In this document: positions 36,138 to 49,940 of the stretch, in pieces
How the letters are laid out: each line of letters begins with the position of its first letter
How positions within the stretch are numbered: position 1 is the stretch's first letter
NCBI RefSeq assembly: GCF_013373865.1
Contig: NC_050474.1
Span: 19,573,116 to 19,637,115, forward strand
Length of the DNA stretch: 64,000 nt
Direction of reading: 5' to 3'
From: Monomorium pharaonis
Lineage: Eukaryota; Arthropoda; Insecta; Hymenoptera; Formicidae
Made by a program: the position numbers and the translations under genes
The notes under the pieces: generated by a model
What the model saw: only the letters and a program-made list of their open reading frames with translations
What the model was told of the DNA's origin: nothing
Databases searched by the model: none

Positions 36138-37745
36138 AGCATCTAAATCACGGTTACTTTCTTCCGTGCTAAGCACCAATGTCGTTTACGACTTGAAGCC
36201 TAATATTTTTAATTGTCGCCATAATGCCCGCCGGACCGCGACCGTGGTCTCGCGCGATCGCCGTTGCAATCGTTGCAAATTTCATCCACGCCCGATGATC
36301 GTTCCTAATCGATCGAGCCTACTTCCGCCGCCGCGCTCGAGGAATCGTTGCCGATCGCGATGATACCGACGGAATATCGATTTGATATATTGCAGCAATT
36401 CTCTTGCAAAGTATAACGCATGCATGACACGATACATATATATCGGCCGAATTAATTTTGCACCGAAGCGCCGTTAGTTTTTCTGCATGTAAAAGTATAT
36501 CCGCATAATTTCTATGAATTTTTATGCACTGTTTTTTGCGCAACGGTAATAAAGCGTATATACAGCGGATGTATGTCCGAATGAGGATGCATGCGTGTGT
36601 GAATAAATATGATTCTTTTTTTGCATTTAAATTTTTTTTTTTTGCGATATTTATATCGCTCATATATAATACAATACATACAAAAATTTGCCCCGTGAGA
36701 TAACAGGGTGAATTACAGTCGCGCCAATTATCCCGGTTCAAGAGGAAGCGGCGGGCTCTTAATTACCGGAAATAAACGGACGGACGCGAAACGCGATCGG
36801 CGGAGCTCCAAGGATCTATTACTGCCGCCAGCGATTGTCGTAATTTTACTCGGTTCTGTAATACTAATCGAGTTTTCCGCTTTCACGTCACTTTCATATC
36901 CGTCCGCGTGTCCCTTCAGGGCAACGACAAAGCGCCGCATAGACTATTCAATGCGCGTGTTAAACGTATGGCGCGTGCGATCAGAAACGAAGCAGGCGAT
37001 GCGTGCGATTGAATTAGTAACGTCTATTCAATAAGGCGAATTCTGTAGTGTCTTCTACGTCACTCTCATTGACACGAACGCTCGGGGACGACCATTAATA
37101 TTAATGCATCCGATAATGTACCTGCGACGTGATGGATTAAGCAAACTTCATCTCAAGTTATTACGAGGAGGGGTAAAATTAATTAAAAGCACGTGACAAT
37201 GTCGAAACATATTTTAAGTATATTAATTTGTAATTTTATCCTCCGACAACAAAATGGTGTACACAAAAGGAATGTATATTGGCATAATATTTATTGCAGT
37301 GACGGAACATATATTTTATATTTAATTACAGTGTTTACCGAAGATAATGTGTGATAACCTGATATTGCATATTTCGCGCATGGTTTGCTGCAGTCGAATT
37401 AATTTATTTGTGCCAATTTATCTCACAGAACGCCGTTATTGACTATCAAAATAATATGTACGAAATAATTCTCCTACCGTTTGTGATTACAGTGGTAAGA
37501 ATTCTCTGATAGAGATTATTATCAGCATTCAACGGGAGCTGTACACTTATCGCAGGTTATCATGATGAAATGTGAAACGGCAATAAAGATAAACACTCGA
37601 CGTAGCAATGTTATGCTTGTGCGGTCAATTGCGAGATGCACGCTTTATAGTTATCTCGTAAAACATTTATTCACATATCGAGCTTTGTTACTAACTCATG
37701 GTGTTCATAATTCTTTGATAGCTCCCGTCTCGTCGTTTCACATCC

Positions 37746-37750
<5 letters not shown>

Positions 37751-37798
<48 letters not shown>
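37751..37798. repeat. (CT)24 array
   Basis: 48 bases of uninterrupted CT. Shorter GA or CT runs follow at 38051-38067 and 38446-38466. Confidence 0.9.
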
Positions 37799-37800
<2 letters not shown>

Positions 37801-40800
37801 ATGCTGCATTGTTTCTTCAATTTTGAAGCATGTAAATTTTACGTTTTAAATAATAATACGCTAAACTTTTATGTTCTTTCTTTATTCTCTGCTTATGTCA
37901 ATTAGTTTTCTTAATTTAATTGAAGTTAGAATTCAAATAAAGAAATTCACGGAATTAACGTATTTGCTGTTATTATACATTTACGTCGGCGCTATTCAAT
38001 AACGATTACACATAGAATTCAGCTTACTGTGAGATTCTTTTATCTGCTCTGGAGAGAGAGAGAGAGAAAGGCTTTTAGCATTTACATTTGAGAAAATTCT
38101 CGTTTATCATACAATTCTCAGATGTACAGCCAGATGCTAATTCCTATGGCAATGCTTTCACTCTATCTTGAGAAGTCGAATGAAAAGTTATCTAAAATCT
38201 GTTAAAAGCCAATATCTGTACAGCACCCAATAGCTTCTTACGGCATTCGTAAATCTAGATGGTACACGATTACGACTTCGGTAGAAACTTCTGCGGGCTT
38301 TCAGTACATTCAGTTTCCCGATTAGGGAAACGTAATATTTGTTTAATGCACAGCCCCAGATAGTGACTGTGCCGAATGGTGGTGCGAGAAGGGACGAAGT
38401 CGAGGCAAGGGAGGCATTATTAGCCGAGCCGCAAGCTATCTCTCTCTTCTTCTCTCTCTCTCTCTCCTCTCGTCTACCGTCTCTCGTCTCCATATTTGAA
38501 GCTGTAGCATTACCAGCGGTCTGGTAATTATTTCCGCACGATTTTCCCGGCGATATGGCGCCGCGTCGAAATTTAGGAAACAAACGAGATCTTCGAATCG
38601 ATCGAGAGACGTTAGTTACGTTCTTTGCGCAATTCGGTTCCCCGCGCGCCCGTATAGGATCCCTCCACAATTACACGGCAACGAGGATAATTATAGAGCG
38701 AGATGAGAGTTATACACATTGCAGACGGGTGAATGTCTCATAAATGCGATAAGGGAAATTTTTCGACTTGACATCTTCGCCAGGCGTGTTATCGATTTAA
38801 GCATTAGTGTACCCGTCGTGATAATAGAACAGCCATTTATGCGCGCTATCAGCTCCTTAGCCATTAGTCTTTTTCTCCTTTCTGTAATCCTTCGATCGTT
38901 ACAACGCCGACATTACAACCGTTACAATCGCATCTGTAAGATTAATTTTCAATACTGCGCGGAAGCGCGTCATTTTCCCCGAACCACTCGTTCATTTCTA
39001 ACGCATGATTAGCCAGTTATATTCACTATATTTCGGACGGTACGGCGAGTCATAGAAAATAGAGAAACGCCCCATTATTCAGTGAACATGCAATAATCGT
39101 AACAGTAGGGGCAGCGATAATAATGACAGCGTTGCAACTCATGCGATATGCATCGCCGGCAATTTTGCATTTCGCGGCTTTTGAATTTTCTACGCGCGCT
39201 TCTTTTTTTTGCGCCTGTTATCTGTCACGTCTCGCTGATGCCCTGAATTTTTCAAGGCAGCGTCGCGTTGCGGCATCGGACAACAGTAAAAAAGTATGTG
39301 CATTCTGTTGCAAAAATTAGCGATGCGTGAAGCTTGTTTTGCGCGTTTAACAAAATTGAGTTTTTGACATGTTATTTCGGAATTTCATGTTACTTACAGA
39401 ATGCGGTAGAAGGCCAATTTGGTGTGTAATTGAACGCGTTGGCAAATGCACAAGTTGCTTCAAAGATTAGCCAAAAGAATTGACAATTATGTAGCGTTCG
39501 CAGAAATGAAATAGATAGAATCCCCACAGATGTAAGATGGACAATAATATCAAACGCTTGTCTCGTCTTTTTTTTTCATGTAATTGCATGAGAATCTCAA
39601 GTTTTCAATTTTTGAAATGAAAAACAAACGTCTATTATATCCTTTGCGGAAAACGGAAGTAAAAAAGTTCTGTTTGAAATGAATACCTAATTATTTTGCA
39701 CTTCCCTTTAATTAAACAAACATATTTTCTTGTTTATTCATGCATATACCTAATGCTCAAACATGTTTTTCAATATTTTTTAAATTACTCCGTACAAATA
39801 ATACGCCGTTTTTTTTTTGACAAAAAAAAGAGACGACTGCATAACTTACTCCGTAGTTCATTTTTTTCGAGAGAGCAGTAAAAACTAAAATCGCTGTTCT
39901 TACACGCTGCCTCGTGAAGATGAGCGACCGTGTTTTTTGCCGAGTCCGCGAATGGTCACGAATTGCTGCAGCGGCTATCGTTAAGAATGCGCCGTCGTGT
40001 AACAACGCATTGTCCGCCACAAAGCCGCCTACTTGTTAACGCCTTCGATGGTGAGGAGGAAAGGCGGGAAAGAAAGCCAGCACGTGGCGAGGAATTCTGA
40101 ATAATCAGCAAAAAGTTCGCTAACGAGTGTCGAGAATACAAAGCCGGCTGCATTTGCGTTGACGAAATGGTCGTACAAGGATTTATGATCATCCAGCATT
40201 TCACCGTCCGTATTTAACGGGGGAAAAGGAACAAGGAAAAAAAAAGTTCTTTTTTGCAACAGTTGTATTTTTTATTTTGCATTCACAAATGACAGCAGGA
40301 TTGTATTTTGCAAAGAAAATATAACTATTATTCTAATATATATCAGAATTACATGTTATAATATATTATATTATATATTTCATAACTATATTACGCGGTA
40401 TAAAATTGCACACTTTAATATATGACGGTTTTATTTAAAACCGTGACTTTTAATAAATAAATTTCTAATTTAGGTCACTCGAGTTCTAAATACGTGCTAG
40501 TTCGCTTTATATAACACGTCAACCGCGGCGCTATTATAAGCGCCATCGTGTATCGCCGATAATAGTCAAAGTGCTATTTTTATTGTTTTAGCATTTGTCC
40601 ATATATTATCGTTAGCATACACAGATCAGTCGGGTGTGGTGAGCATAATCGATACGAAGCGTAAACAAGCATAAATCAAGCTGGCCTGAAAACGTTTTAG
40701 CCCTATGTACGTAAATTGCAGGTCAACCCCTTCGCACGGAAAATATATATTTAACGTTTTACACTGGCGACTGTGTGTAAGTGGAGAGATCGTGACACGC

Positions 40801-42238
40801 GATAGCGTTGCACGACGTACGCGGCGAGCATAATAAATCGGGCACGAGAACGGGTGGCGCGGACGTCAAAAATAACGACGAGTTAATCGGAAACGGAGGA
40901 CGCTCCGACGGGGGAACGCTCCCCGGATAAAAAACGACGAGCGTCGGCGTCGGGACGTCATGCCGTACAACATCATTTATTCTTCATCCGTGGCAGGAAC
41001 AGCGGTAAGGGGCAGGAGGTAAAACCGCTAAAGAAGTCAGGGATGAGCGGTAGGGATAAGCAAGGGCGAGAGAACGAGATGGAGGACGGAAGTGGGAGGG
41101 GGGGGGATAAAAAGTACGGTAAATAAACGCCGGATACACCCTCGTAAAACAACTGGCACGGAAGCTCGTCGTTTCTCCGACATTCGTCACCTTCGTTGCC
41201 TCCGTCGCTCCTCGGGATCGACGACGCCGCAAGAAAGAGGAAAGAGGTGAATATCCGCCGCCGAATACTCGCCGTTTCCCTTTAACGTGGGGGTAACAAT
41301 TATTGTTGGCACGTCCATGAAGAAATTATGCGCCGCACCGCCTCCCTCGGGTTAGCCGCCACCACCGCTGTGTTAGAGGGAAGCTAAGACAGTTGCGTGC
41401 TCCCTTGAGATTCTGGGTCGTTTCTTGCCTTAGAGAAACCGTAACCGCGAACGCTCGCGAATGCATTTGAGAAAATTACGGTTTTTGCGCTTTCGGCACC
41501 CCTTCGATTACAGTGCAGCTCTCTTCTGTTTTCCGAGAGGTAAACCGCATCTCGGAGATCTTAGGGTTTCACGAGACGTGACACGTTGCAAATAGAGTTA
41601 TATATTGCAGATAAACGACTATACATACTTATTCCTCTCTCTCTCTTTCTCTCTTAATAATAATAAGATGTCATTGATATACGAGAAAAGGGAACGACAT
41701 GGGAAGAGGATGATAGATGTGTAGATGATCCGCGTGTAAATAAATGTACTTCGCGCAAAGAGAAACGCGCATTAGCATTATTGCAATGATGCACTTTTAT
41801 ATCAGCTCTTAGCTCTTTTCATCATTACATTTATCTCATTGCCGCTTTGCTTTATTATTAAAGTAGCAGTTTTATTTAGAGAAGCGCATTTATCAAAAGA
41901 GATAACGAGGGGGGGGCTCTAATATCTCTCTCTTTTTCTTACCAAACCACCCTCGTTCATCTCCTTTTGACACTCGCGGGAACAAGCCGGAAGTTCGAAG
42001 TTTACCAGCCCATTGTTTCAACGATCTCTTACGAATTAAGAATCGGTTTAAATTATGAAAGCCCCCGCCGTATCTCTCGAAACGGCGGAATTTGCATTCC
42101 AAAGACGTGGAGCGCCTCGCCTTGAGCCCCGAACAATTTGTTCGTCCTCCTCGCCGCTTCGAAGCGAGCTGCAAGTTCGAAACGGGGTATCGCGCCCGTT
42201 AAACAGAGAACAGCGCCTGACAGATTCTAAGTACTCAC

Positions 42239-42280
42239 GAATTTATGGACAAATTTGACTTCGTCGGTCTCGCCGGGCAT
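42239..42280 (-). CDS. Weak candidate first coding exon (14 codons)
   Basis: Not recognised. The minus strand reads ATG with an A at -3, then 13 more codons giving MPGETDEVKFVHKF, then the near-consensus donor GTGAGTAC at 42238. The join would be phase 0. No partner exon was found, and short frames of this kind arise by chance in 64 kb. Confidence 0.2.
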
Positions 42281-43730
42281 TTTCCGACGAGAGTTGTTTT
42301 AAAGGGTACGAGCGTTTTAAAAGAACCCGGATTCGAATGTCGATAGTAAAAAAGCGGGGGTGGAAAATTACGCAGCGGGTTATATCGGCATTTTTATCGC
42401 AGTTAGCAGAAATCCTTATAGATTTGTCAAGATCCTCGGTCGCCTCGGGCGGGCGTGAGAGAGTTACGACTTTCTCTCTCCCCGAGTAATTTACGGAGTC
42501 ACGAAGTTTCCACAATATAACAAGCCACACCGTGCATCGCCGGCCGATAATTGGCCACGACTCGTACCTGCAATTAATCCGCTTTGCTGGGAAGAAGAAT
42601 TCGCGCGCGCGCGCGCACGATTACATAAAAACGCGGAGCGCGCAATCATACGCATCTCGGGCAGCATTTTTCTTTCTAAATCCCGACTTACCGGTCGGCG
42701 CCATAAATTCGCCCTCGCTCGACGAAAATCAACCGCGGCCAGGCGACTCCCTTACTTTTTTGCTCTCTTGTTCGCACGTAAAACGCCTCTTTTCCCGCCC
42801 GTCCCGTTCAATTTCAGTTTCCACCCTCGCGCTCACCCCGTACGTACCCTTACGGGCCTTTGTTTTCTCCTTTTTCTCTCTGTTCTTTTCCTTTTCCCCA
42901 AAGTATGTCGGTATGCGGCCATTCCACCGCGCTCGTATTGCGAACAAGTGGCGGAAATGCGTTGAAGCACGCGTTTAAAACGCGAATAACGTGTCGTACG
43001 CGGAGAAGCGCGGCAAAAACCACACTGGGCTGTTTAGCGGCCATCGTATTAACCGTGCGCCGGTGCTGATTGCCGACCTCCTTGAAACCATTAGCCGTCC
43101 TCTCTATATCTCTCAGGCAAGGATGGAAATTCCATTCTTCCTCTCTGTCCCGGCGGACGCGATTATTTCAGTCGCCGCGCCGTCTATGCGGACCCGGAAA
43201 AGACGATCCGGGAGCGTTTCCAGAGTCGGAATGCTGGATTTCATTCCGCTACCTCGAAATCCTGGCGGGCTTATTGGCAAGGGACGACAGTCGGTACACG
43301 TCCGCAAAGGCACGTGATCGTTATCCTTTTCCTTCCGTTATCCGGGATCCGCACTTCTCCCTTACCACACCCGCCCGCTACTCCCCCGTCTGTTGGCGCA
43401 TCTCTCTGTTACGAGAGGAAGCCAGTGCCAATTCTACCGGTGGTGTTTCCCACCATGACGCGCATTCTTCGTGTCTCCTCTCGATTCACTCGCTCGGTGT
43501 TCTCTCCTCTCTCCGCTACCTTTTTTTCCTTCTATCTAACCAACCACGGAACAGCGTGGACCGGTCATTTGCGACACTGTTGCCTGGGTGATTAAAATCT
43601 GCGATTTCTTTGCTCGTTAGTTATCTCTAAAGAATGTTCGGGAGAAATCGTGATCTCTGTAACTAAATTATTAGAATTCAATCTAGCAAAAGAATAACAT
43701 GATGAATAATAAGTAAACATGCGCGTGATC

Positions 43731-44237
43731 ACAGTCACGAAACTAATTGTCCGTGTAAAGGATTTTGGGCGTTTAGTTTATGCTACAATTCACTAAACAT
43801 AATTTTTTAAGAAAAACTTGATTGGAAGAGAAAATCCTTGCCAGTAATGGATTTCCAACAAAAAAAACTTGTGTTTAAATTGTGAAAGTTTACATGTTAT
43901 TAACAAAATTAAATTGAAAGACACATTTAAACAAAATTACAACAAAACCAATTCTGTTTTATTTCATCTCTGTTCTTATTTGAATCTGAAAATGTATATA
44001 AAAGAAATTATGACAGAATATTATTAAGTAAATCACGAAACTAATTGTTTGGATACACAAGATGTTAAGAGTTAATTTTATTCTGTAAATCAAAAGCATA
44101 CTTTTGATGGAAATTCATGGAAAAGGATTTTTACTTTTAAGTTCGAAAGTTTTCTTCTTTGAATGATTACAATATTTAAATTTAACAACAAAGAATAAAC
44201 TTTTATATCCCATGTCTAAAATTAATTTCGTAACTGT
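43731..44237. mobile_element. Tc1-like TIR remnant
   Basis: The left end ACAGTCACGAAACTAATTGT and the complement of the right end (ACAGTTACGAAATTAATTTT) match at 17 of 20 bases. The left-end motif CACGAAACTAATTGT is repeated in direct orientation at 44034-44048. The ACAGT start and AT-rich body suggest a decayed Tc1/mariner-like element. No transposase frame survives. Confidence 0.5.
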
Positions 44238-47200
44238 AAATTTTTTCTGAAAATCTTTTTATTATAGATATTAATTTCAAATACCAGTAGGTATTTTTGA
44301 TAAATCTTGTACATAAACTTAATACAATATACATTTTATTGTTACGTCAACGTAGATTGACAGGATCAATTTCTGCTTTCGTTTTCTAATTCTTTTCTTG
44401 CCTTTCATAGTTATCTATAGTTATTTTTACGTTTATTGAAGTATTACGCTTATTGAAGACAAAAAACATGGAGAATTTCAATAACTATCTAGTTTTTGCG
44501 TCGATATTTATGCGAAAGTGTGTCGAGTAACAATCGTCAAAGTTATCGCCTTATTTCAACCGCGAAGTCAATCTTATTTCGATAACTATTTCTTCGCGCT
44601 TGAGTGAGCTTTAGGAAAGGCAAACAGAGAGATAGCCACTCAAATCCGTAGCTATAGTCACAGTATATCGTTTCTGTTGATGAACTCAGCAGTCGAGTGA
44701 TACAGTTTATCGAGAATTAAATTGATATTCGTTATGTCATACATGTAATCGCGATTCAATTCGGGAATCCAACAATGAAGAGAAAAAGAAACATGTTCTG
44801 AATTCTGTTTCTGATGATTTAATAGCTATTGGAAATTGCCCCATATGCGCATGTATTAATAATTTTTAAATCTGTTATATTTTCCAATAATATATTGTAA
44901 GCCGTGGTCGTCGATTTTTAATGATTTATTTGCCGACATCCAATTTCGAAGCATAAACAGATTATCATTAACACATTATCGATTACATGACAGTTTATGA
45001 TTTATGGGATATATATACCACGCGCGCCGTCATCGTTATGGGGATATGAAAAAAAAAAAAAACAGTAAAGTGGCGAAAGCTTCACAAGAGCCGTCCACGA
45101 TCGGCGGTTTCTCACGACTAATGATTACAAGCGCCGATAATGATATTCCCGCATATTTTATAATGGTGTATATCACCTTAAGATACACACGGTGATGTAA
45201 CGCGACACCTCATTATATTTTCTCTAAGTTCGCGGCGATAAGTTTCGCCCGCCCGATCGATTTCGAGCCGACGCTCGAAAGGACGCAAAGGAACTCCGAA
45301 ATCTTTTATTTGGCCGGCGCGGCGCGGCGACCCCGTGAAATTGGAACGCGAGTCCCCCGGCGGGAAGGCTAAGAGATCTATGGTTCCGGGTCCGAAGGGT
45401 TCTCCAGCGCTAGAGGATCCCGACCGACGGGGGGGTGTGCCGAGGAAGAACGGGGGGAGGGGGAGATCCCGCCGCCATGGGGTTTGACCACCACGTCGTC
45501 CTAACTCAGTAAAGGCCCGCGCTTATAGGCTCTCCAAGCTGCTGGCTCTTTCTCTCTCCGAGCCCGATCTCGGTTGATTTACGCCGCTGCCAAAGTTTTA
45601 TCGCCCCGTCCATCAAACGGCGCGCGCGCGCCCTCCGGCGATCGGGTCTCTCGGGAATCCGTGTGGGAGCTTCCGGCACGGAGATCCGCACGTGTTTTCG
45701 GGCAGGAATCCGGCCACGGATTCATAGGGAAACCGCGTTTAATCCTCCGAATAGGGACAAATTTATATCCGGCCCGTTCATAAGTATGTACGGCCGACCG
45801 GGTTCCTTTTCTCGCAATTTCATGTCTACCTTATACCATGCGCGGTTTACCCCATTTTCAGACGGATTTCTTTAAACATGACTCGTATCATTGCGAGACA
45901 TTGCGTCACTTCCTTTCGCGTCGTATCCCTTCCGTGAAGTTTCCGATCCATCGACGCCTCGACTGTCAACTGGCATCGCCAATAATCCGCCAAGTTGGAA
46001 AAATAACGACTTTCCCGTGACGGTATCTCGATTAAAGTTACCCCGGCGCATCGCGACAGGCGAAGTGAAGTGAAGTATCGACTACAAAATTCGATCACCG
46101 TCACAATAATGTGATAATAATATCGATAGTGCGCGCGGCAGTGCGCACATATCATTGATACGAGGTCGCGTAAACGAGAGAGAGAGAGGAACGAACATCG
46201 GGCGTTGAGAGGCGCGCGAGGAACCGTGCATAAACAATGCGTGATCTGAAAGTAAAATTGTCGCCACGCATTATGCAATCAATCCGGCCGCCGTCGGTTG
46301 TTTTGCGCGACGCCTGGCAAGACTCTCAATTCGTGGAAACGATGCGGCCAATTAAATTCGCCATTTGTCTTCGGGGGTGGTTAGCCCCCGCTCTCTCTCT
46401 CTCTCTCTTTCTCCTTTCTCTCCCATAATCCGCGGCTAGGAAACTTTTCGCCGGAGAAGGATGCAACCACCGCCGTCGGCGCCGCATCGCGTTTCCCCGC
46501 GGGAATAAAGAATCGAAGTCGTTTTCTCTCTACGCCGCCAAATTGACCCGGGGCCCGCGCGCCTCACACCCCCGTGCGGCCCGCGCGCGTCCACCTCATA
46601 AATATTTAAATCTAATGAACTTTACAGCCCGTGTAGATTCAAATCAGGACTTCCTGGAGGACTTTGTGCCACGGGAGAGTGATGCGGCACGCCGCGCCGT
46701 GGCGTGATCGTTTTCGGCGAGCGATGTAGCCGTGTTCGATCGATTGGAAATAACTGAATTGCGGGGAATGTATAGACGGTTTTCAATTAAGTTCCAGCGC
46801 TATATAATAACAAAAAGAAGAAAGAAGAAACGTGACGAGATATTGCAAAGTAAACTGTTGAGGAAGGAAGGAGTGATTATTACATATCTTTTTCATGATA
46901 CATTATATTTAATTTTAACATTATATTGAAGCTAATTTAGGTAATACAAAATTTTCACTTTAGAAAATTCTAAATATTTGACAGTAATTAAATCCTTTTG
47001 TGTAAAAATATCATATTATCTCAACGCAAACATATACAATAATATGGTGAATAATATTAGATTACTATAGAAGATATTTATTTGATCAGAAAATTCCGCC
47101 GACAGATTTTCAGGATATTTTATTTTACATGGAATAACGAAATTATTAAAAAAAATATTTTTACTTTATTTGGAAAATGGAAAGATTCGAAATTTGTAAA

Positions 47201-47900
47201 ATTATAGTACACACCGAGATTTTGTTTCTCTTCATCATCGCGTAGAATATCAAAGTAACGGTGGCGTGTTTGATTTCTATTCATGATTCATTCTCTGTTT
47301 AGTTATCCTATTCTTTTCGGAAAGTTTTCTTAGAATTTCCTTCGCTGCCAAAGTATCCGAGTTCGATCAGTTGCCTTTGAACTTTCCTTCTCGTTAAGAT
47401 ACGAGAGCGCCATATCGTTCTCGTCAATGAGCAACGCCGGCGATCGCCCATTTTATCCATCTCGTTGAGAATAATTGGACAGTCGGGAAAAAGTGATGGG
47501 CGACTCGTTTAGATTTACCGGAAGGTGCTGAACTCTATCGACTGGCTGTGCGATTCTAGCGTCAAGAATATCGATAAACAACAAGAATAATCTCCTCTTT
47601 AATCTCCGCGTCGCGTTCAAATTTCCTGCCAGATTTCCTGCCCTATCCATCAGCTTCAAAGGATTATATTCTATGAGGATAAGAAGGAAAAAAAAAATGT
47701 TTCGATTACGTTAAGGAAAAATAAGTCCGTGACTTTTTTGGCCAATAAAAATATTGTAAGGACGAAATGGAGAGGGCTCGGAATTTTATGAAACGTTATC
47801 GCAGAAATCATGGTGTTACACGTAGGCCGGAAATTTCATGGACTTTCGACTTTTCGTCGCGAGATGCCCGGTGTCCGGCGTACGCAACGAAAAGTGTCGC
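44238..47900. other. Intergenic region
   Basis: AT-rich to about 45.0 kb and again at 46.8-47.2 kb; CpG-rich between. It holds a short CT run at 46389-46409. No gene supported. Confidence 0.45.
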
Positions 47901-47949
47901 GTCGTCGCCATTAATCGTCTCGTCTTTTTAGTGCCGCGAGGTGAGATCT

Positions 47950-48162
47950 CGTCGCGTTCCTCGCCGTCCTGCCGCCGGTCGGGAGCGAGTTTCCCCCGCG
48001 GAAGGCATCCCCGGGGATGTCGAACCGAGTCGACGACATTAATCGGCTTGCAAAGTGGTCGTGTCTCTTGCGTCGTTAGCATTTCTGATCGTGTCGAGTG
48101 TGCGTGTGTGCGAGTGTGTGCGCGAACGCAACGAGGAAAACATCATCGATTCATCGGCTCTG
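47950..48162 (+). other. Candidate non-coding first exon
   Basis: A GC-rich stretch with a GTGTGCGTGTGTGCG run ends at CGGCTCTG|GTGAGT (donor at 48163), a good consensus. The left boundary is a guess, because no TATA or clear initiator fixes the start. It precedes the start-codon exon at 48272-48359 by a short intron of about 109 bases, as expected for a 5' UTR exon. Confidence 0.35.
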
Positions 48163-48271
48163 GTGAGTAAATTTATTTATTACATTCGCGGAATTAATCG
48201 GCACGCGACGTCACTGTCAGTATATTTATCAAAGAATTGTATAATATATAATATAATATTTTTGTTAGCAG

Positions 48272-48359
48272 CACTAACGAGGATTTACCACCTTCATTGA
48301 CGAATCATGAAATGACGCGACGAGAGATGATGCTACTACCGTTTTCAAGATACTTCTTG
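48272..48359 (+). CDS. Candidate start-codon exon (MTRREMMLLPFSRYFL)
   Basis: Not identified. An acceptor (TTTTTGTTAGCAG, ending at 48271) and a strong donor (TTG|GTAAGTGA, 48360) bound 88 bases. ATG at 48312 opens 16 codons, MTRREMMLLPFSRYFL, to the donor in phase 0. The basic start followed by MMLLPF and YFL resembles the beginning of a signal peptide or membrane anchor. An upstream ATG at 48307 gives the two-codon frame ATGAAATGA, which overlaps the start. No next exon was found to 64 kb, so the gene would have a long first coding intron. A chance pairing of splice sites remains possible. Confidence 0.35.
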
Positions 48360-49940
48360 GTAAGTGATTTGCTTCCGCACAATTTGTATTATTCATAAAT
48401 TGCTGTTGTTCATAGAGTTCCATGCTAAAAAAAAAGCTCATTTTGCAACAGGCTGAGTGCTATCGGACTCTATGGATTCGAAAATATAATTAGTTCGAAT
48501 AAATGATATAACTACTGTTATCATTTACTCTCGAAACAATTTTTGTAAATTACATTACACGACTTAACTGATTGTTATAGTTATCGATATTACCTATAAT
48601 ATTTCCATGAAAGTATTTATATTATTTTTATATTATTTGCAAATTTATCACTATGTAAACTGATTGTTCTCTATTAGCGTTTTCGTAATAAAAAGCACAT
48701 ATTTTGAAAGTGTCGAAAATTTGTTTGGAAAAATGATATGCGTCCGGGGTTTTAAATATTTTAGTTATTTATGTTTTTTACCGTGCCTTTTTCCAATGGC
48801 ACGACCACTTATTGAGCGGCTTTTATAATATTTATTACGTGTAATTAACGTATTCTCGTATATGTCCGGGGTTTTTGGCCTGTAAGTTCTAGCTTAACAA
48901 ATTTTAATATGGCAACCCTAGCGCCGAGGTACATTAGGTAGACGGCCAATTTAGGAACACTTCCGACTCGAGAAATATGACGTGCCGTCGAAATCTCCCT
49001 TTATTCAGCGGAGAAGTTACGATGCCCTGACTCGTGGCCGTGATTCAAGGCTATTTACGCGGTAAATACCTTTGGATAATCATCGCCTGTCGTCGTAGCG
49101 ATATTTCTTATCGCGAAGACAGGCAGACTAGAGATATTGAAATTACGTAGGAATACCGTTAAATTGTTTAATATCGAGCTAATATCGAGCATGTGAAACT
49201 TTTTGAAGTTGCGTCACGCGAAGAAAAGTTCCGGTTCGCCGTGTTTTCCCGGAGCACATCGTCAGGACGGAAACAGCGCGCTCTCTCGATCTGGAAAACA
49301 ATATTTCTCGCGATCCTCGAGTCAATTCGAGTCGGTCGGCTTTGATAAAGCGACGAGCGAAGCGGCGAAGGCGGCGTTAAAGGATGGGAAAAGTTGGAAC
49401 GAATGTTCTTGACGCGGCACTCGCTCTCTTTTCTTTATCTGCGGCCAAAATACGAATGCCATCCGGCTACGTGTACATGCACCGTGTTTACGCGCCTAAC
49501 CGACAGTGAAGAAGCATTACCGACAGGCCAGGGCGCTTGCAATATTGAGCTATCCTCGGGGCATACGTCGTAATTAAAGCGTCTGAATTATTTGTCGACT
49601 TGTTAAAACCGGGGTGAGAACGTCGTTAGCACCAGCGGAGGACCAGCGCGCGCGTAAACAGCCCACCCTGGTCGTGAATTATACGTCGTCCGTCCGTCTA
49701 CGACGGTGCCGCTGCGCTCAATGTCAATATTATCCGAAACCTGAGGAGAAGGATCCCCCTTCAGACGGGGCAAAGGGCTATCGCTCACGCCACCGTTAAA
49801 GGGCGAGCAAAATGCCTTTGTCTGCCCCTATCGTCTAACCCCTTCGTTATCGAGTCTTCGGAGAATTCGGAGATATCCAGTAGTGTCGATAGATGTACGG
49901 CGGGACGAGTGTCTTAATTATCTATGTGATAGGTTGAATA
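48360..49940. other. Presumed intron or intergenic sequence
   Basis: AT-rich to about 48.9 kb, then CpG-rich. TCCGGGGTTTT occurs twice (about 48745 and 48868). No coding exon was recognised; the frame at 49203-49412 has no splice support. Confidence 0.4.

Larger units (their letters stand above)
34769..43730. other. Intergenic region upstream of the His-rich gene
   Basis: No supported gene except a weak first-exon candidate at 42239-42280. GC-rich blocks (35.0-36.3, 40.8-41.3 and 42.5-43.6 kb) alternate with AT-rich stretches (37.2-38.0, 39.4-39.9 and 40.3-40.5 kb). The block at 35270-35345 holds an octamer-like ATGCAAAT and a SOX-like ACAAAGCAATT. Confidence 0.45.
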
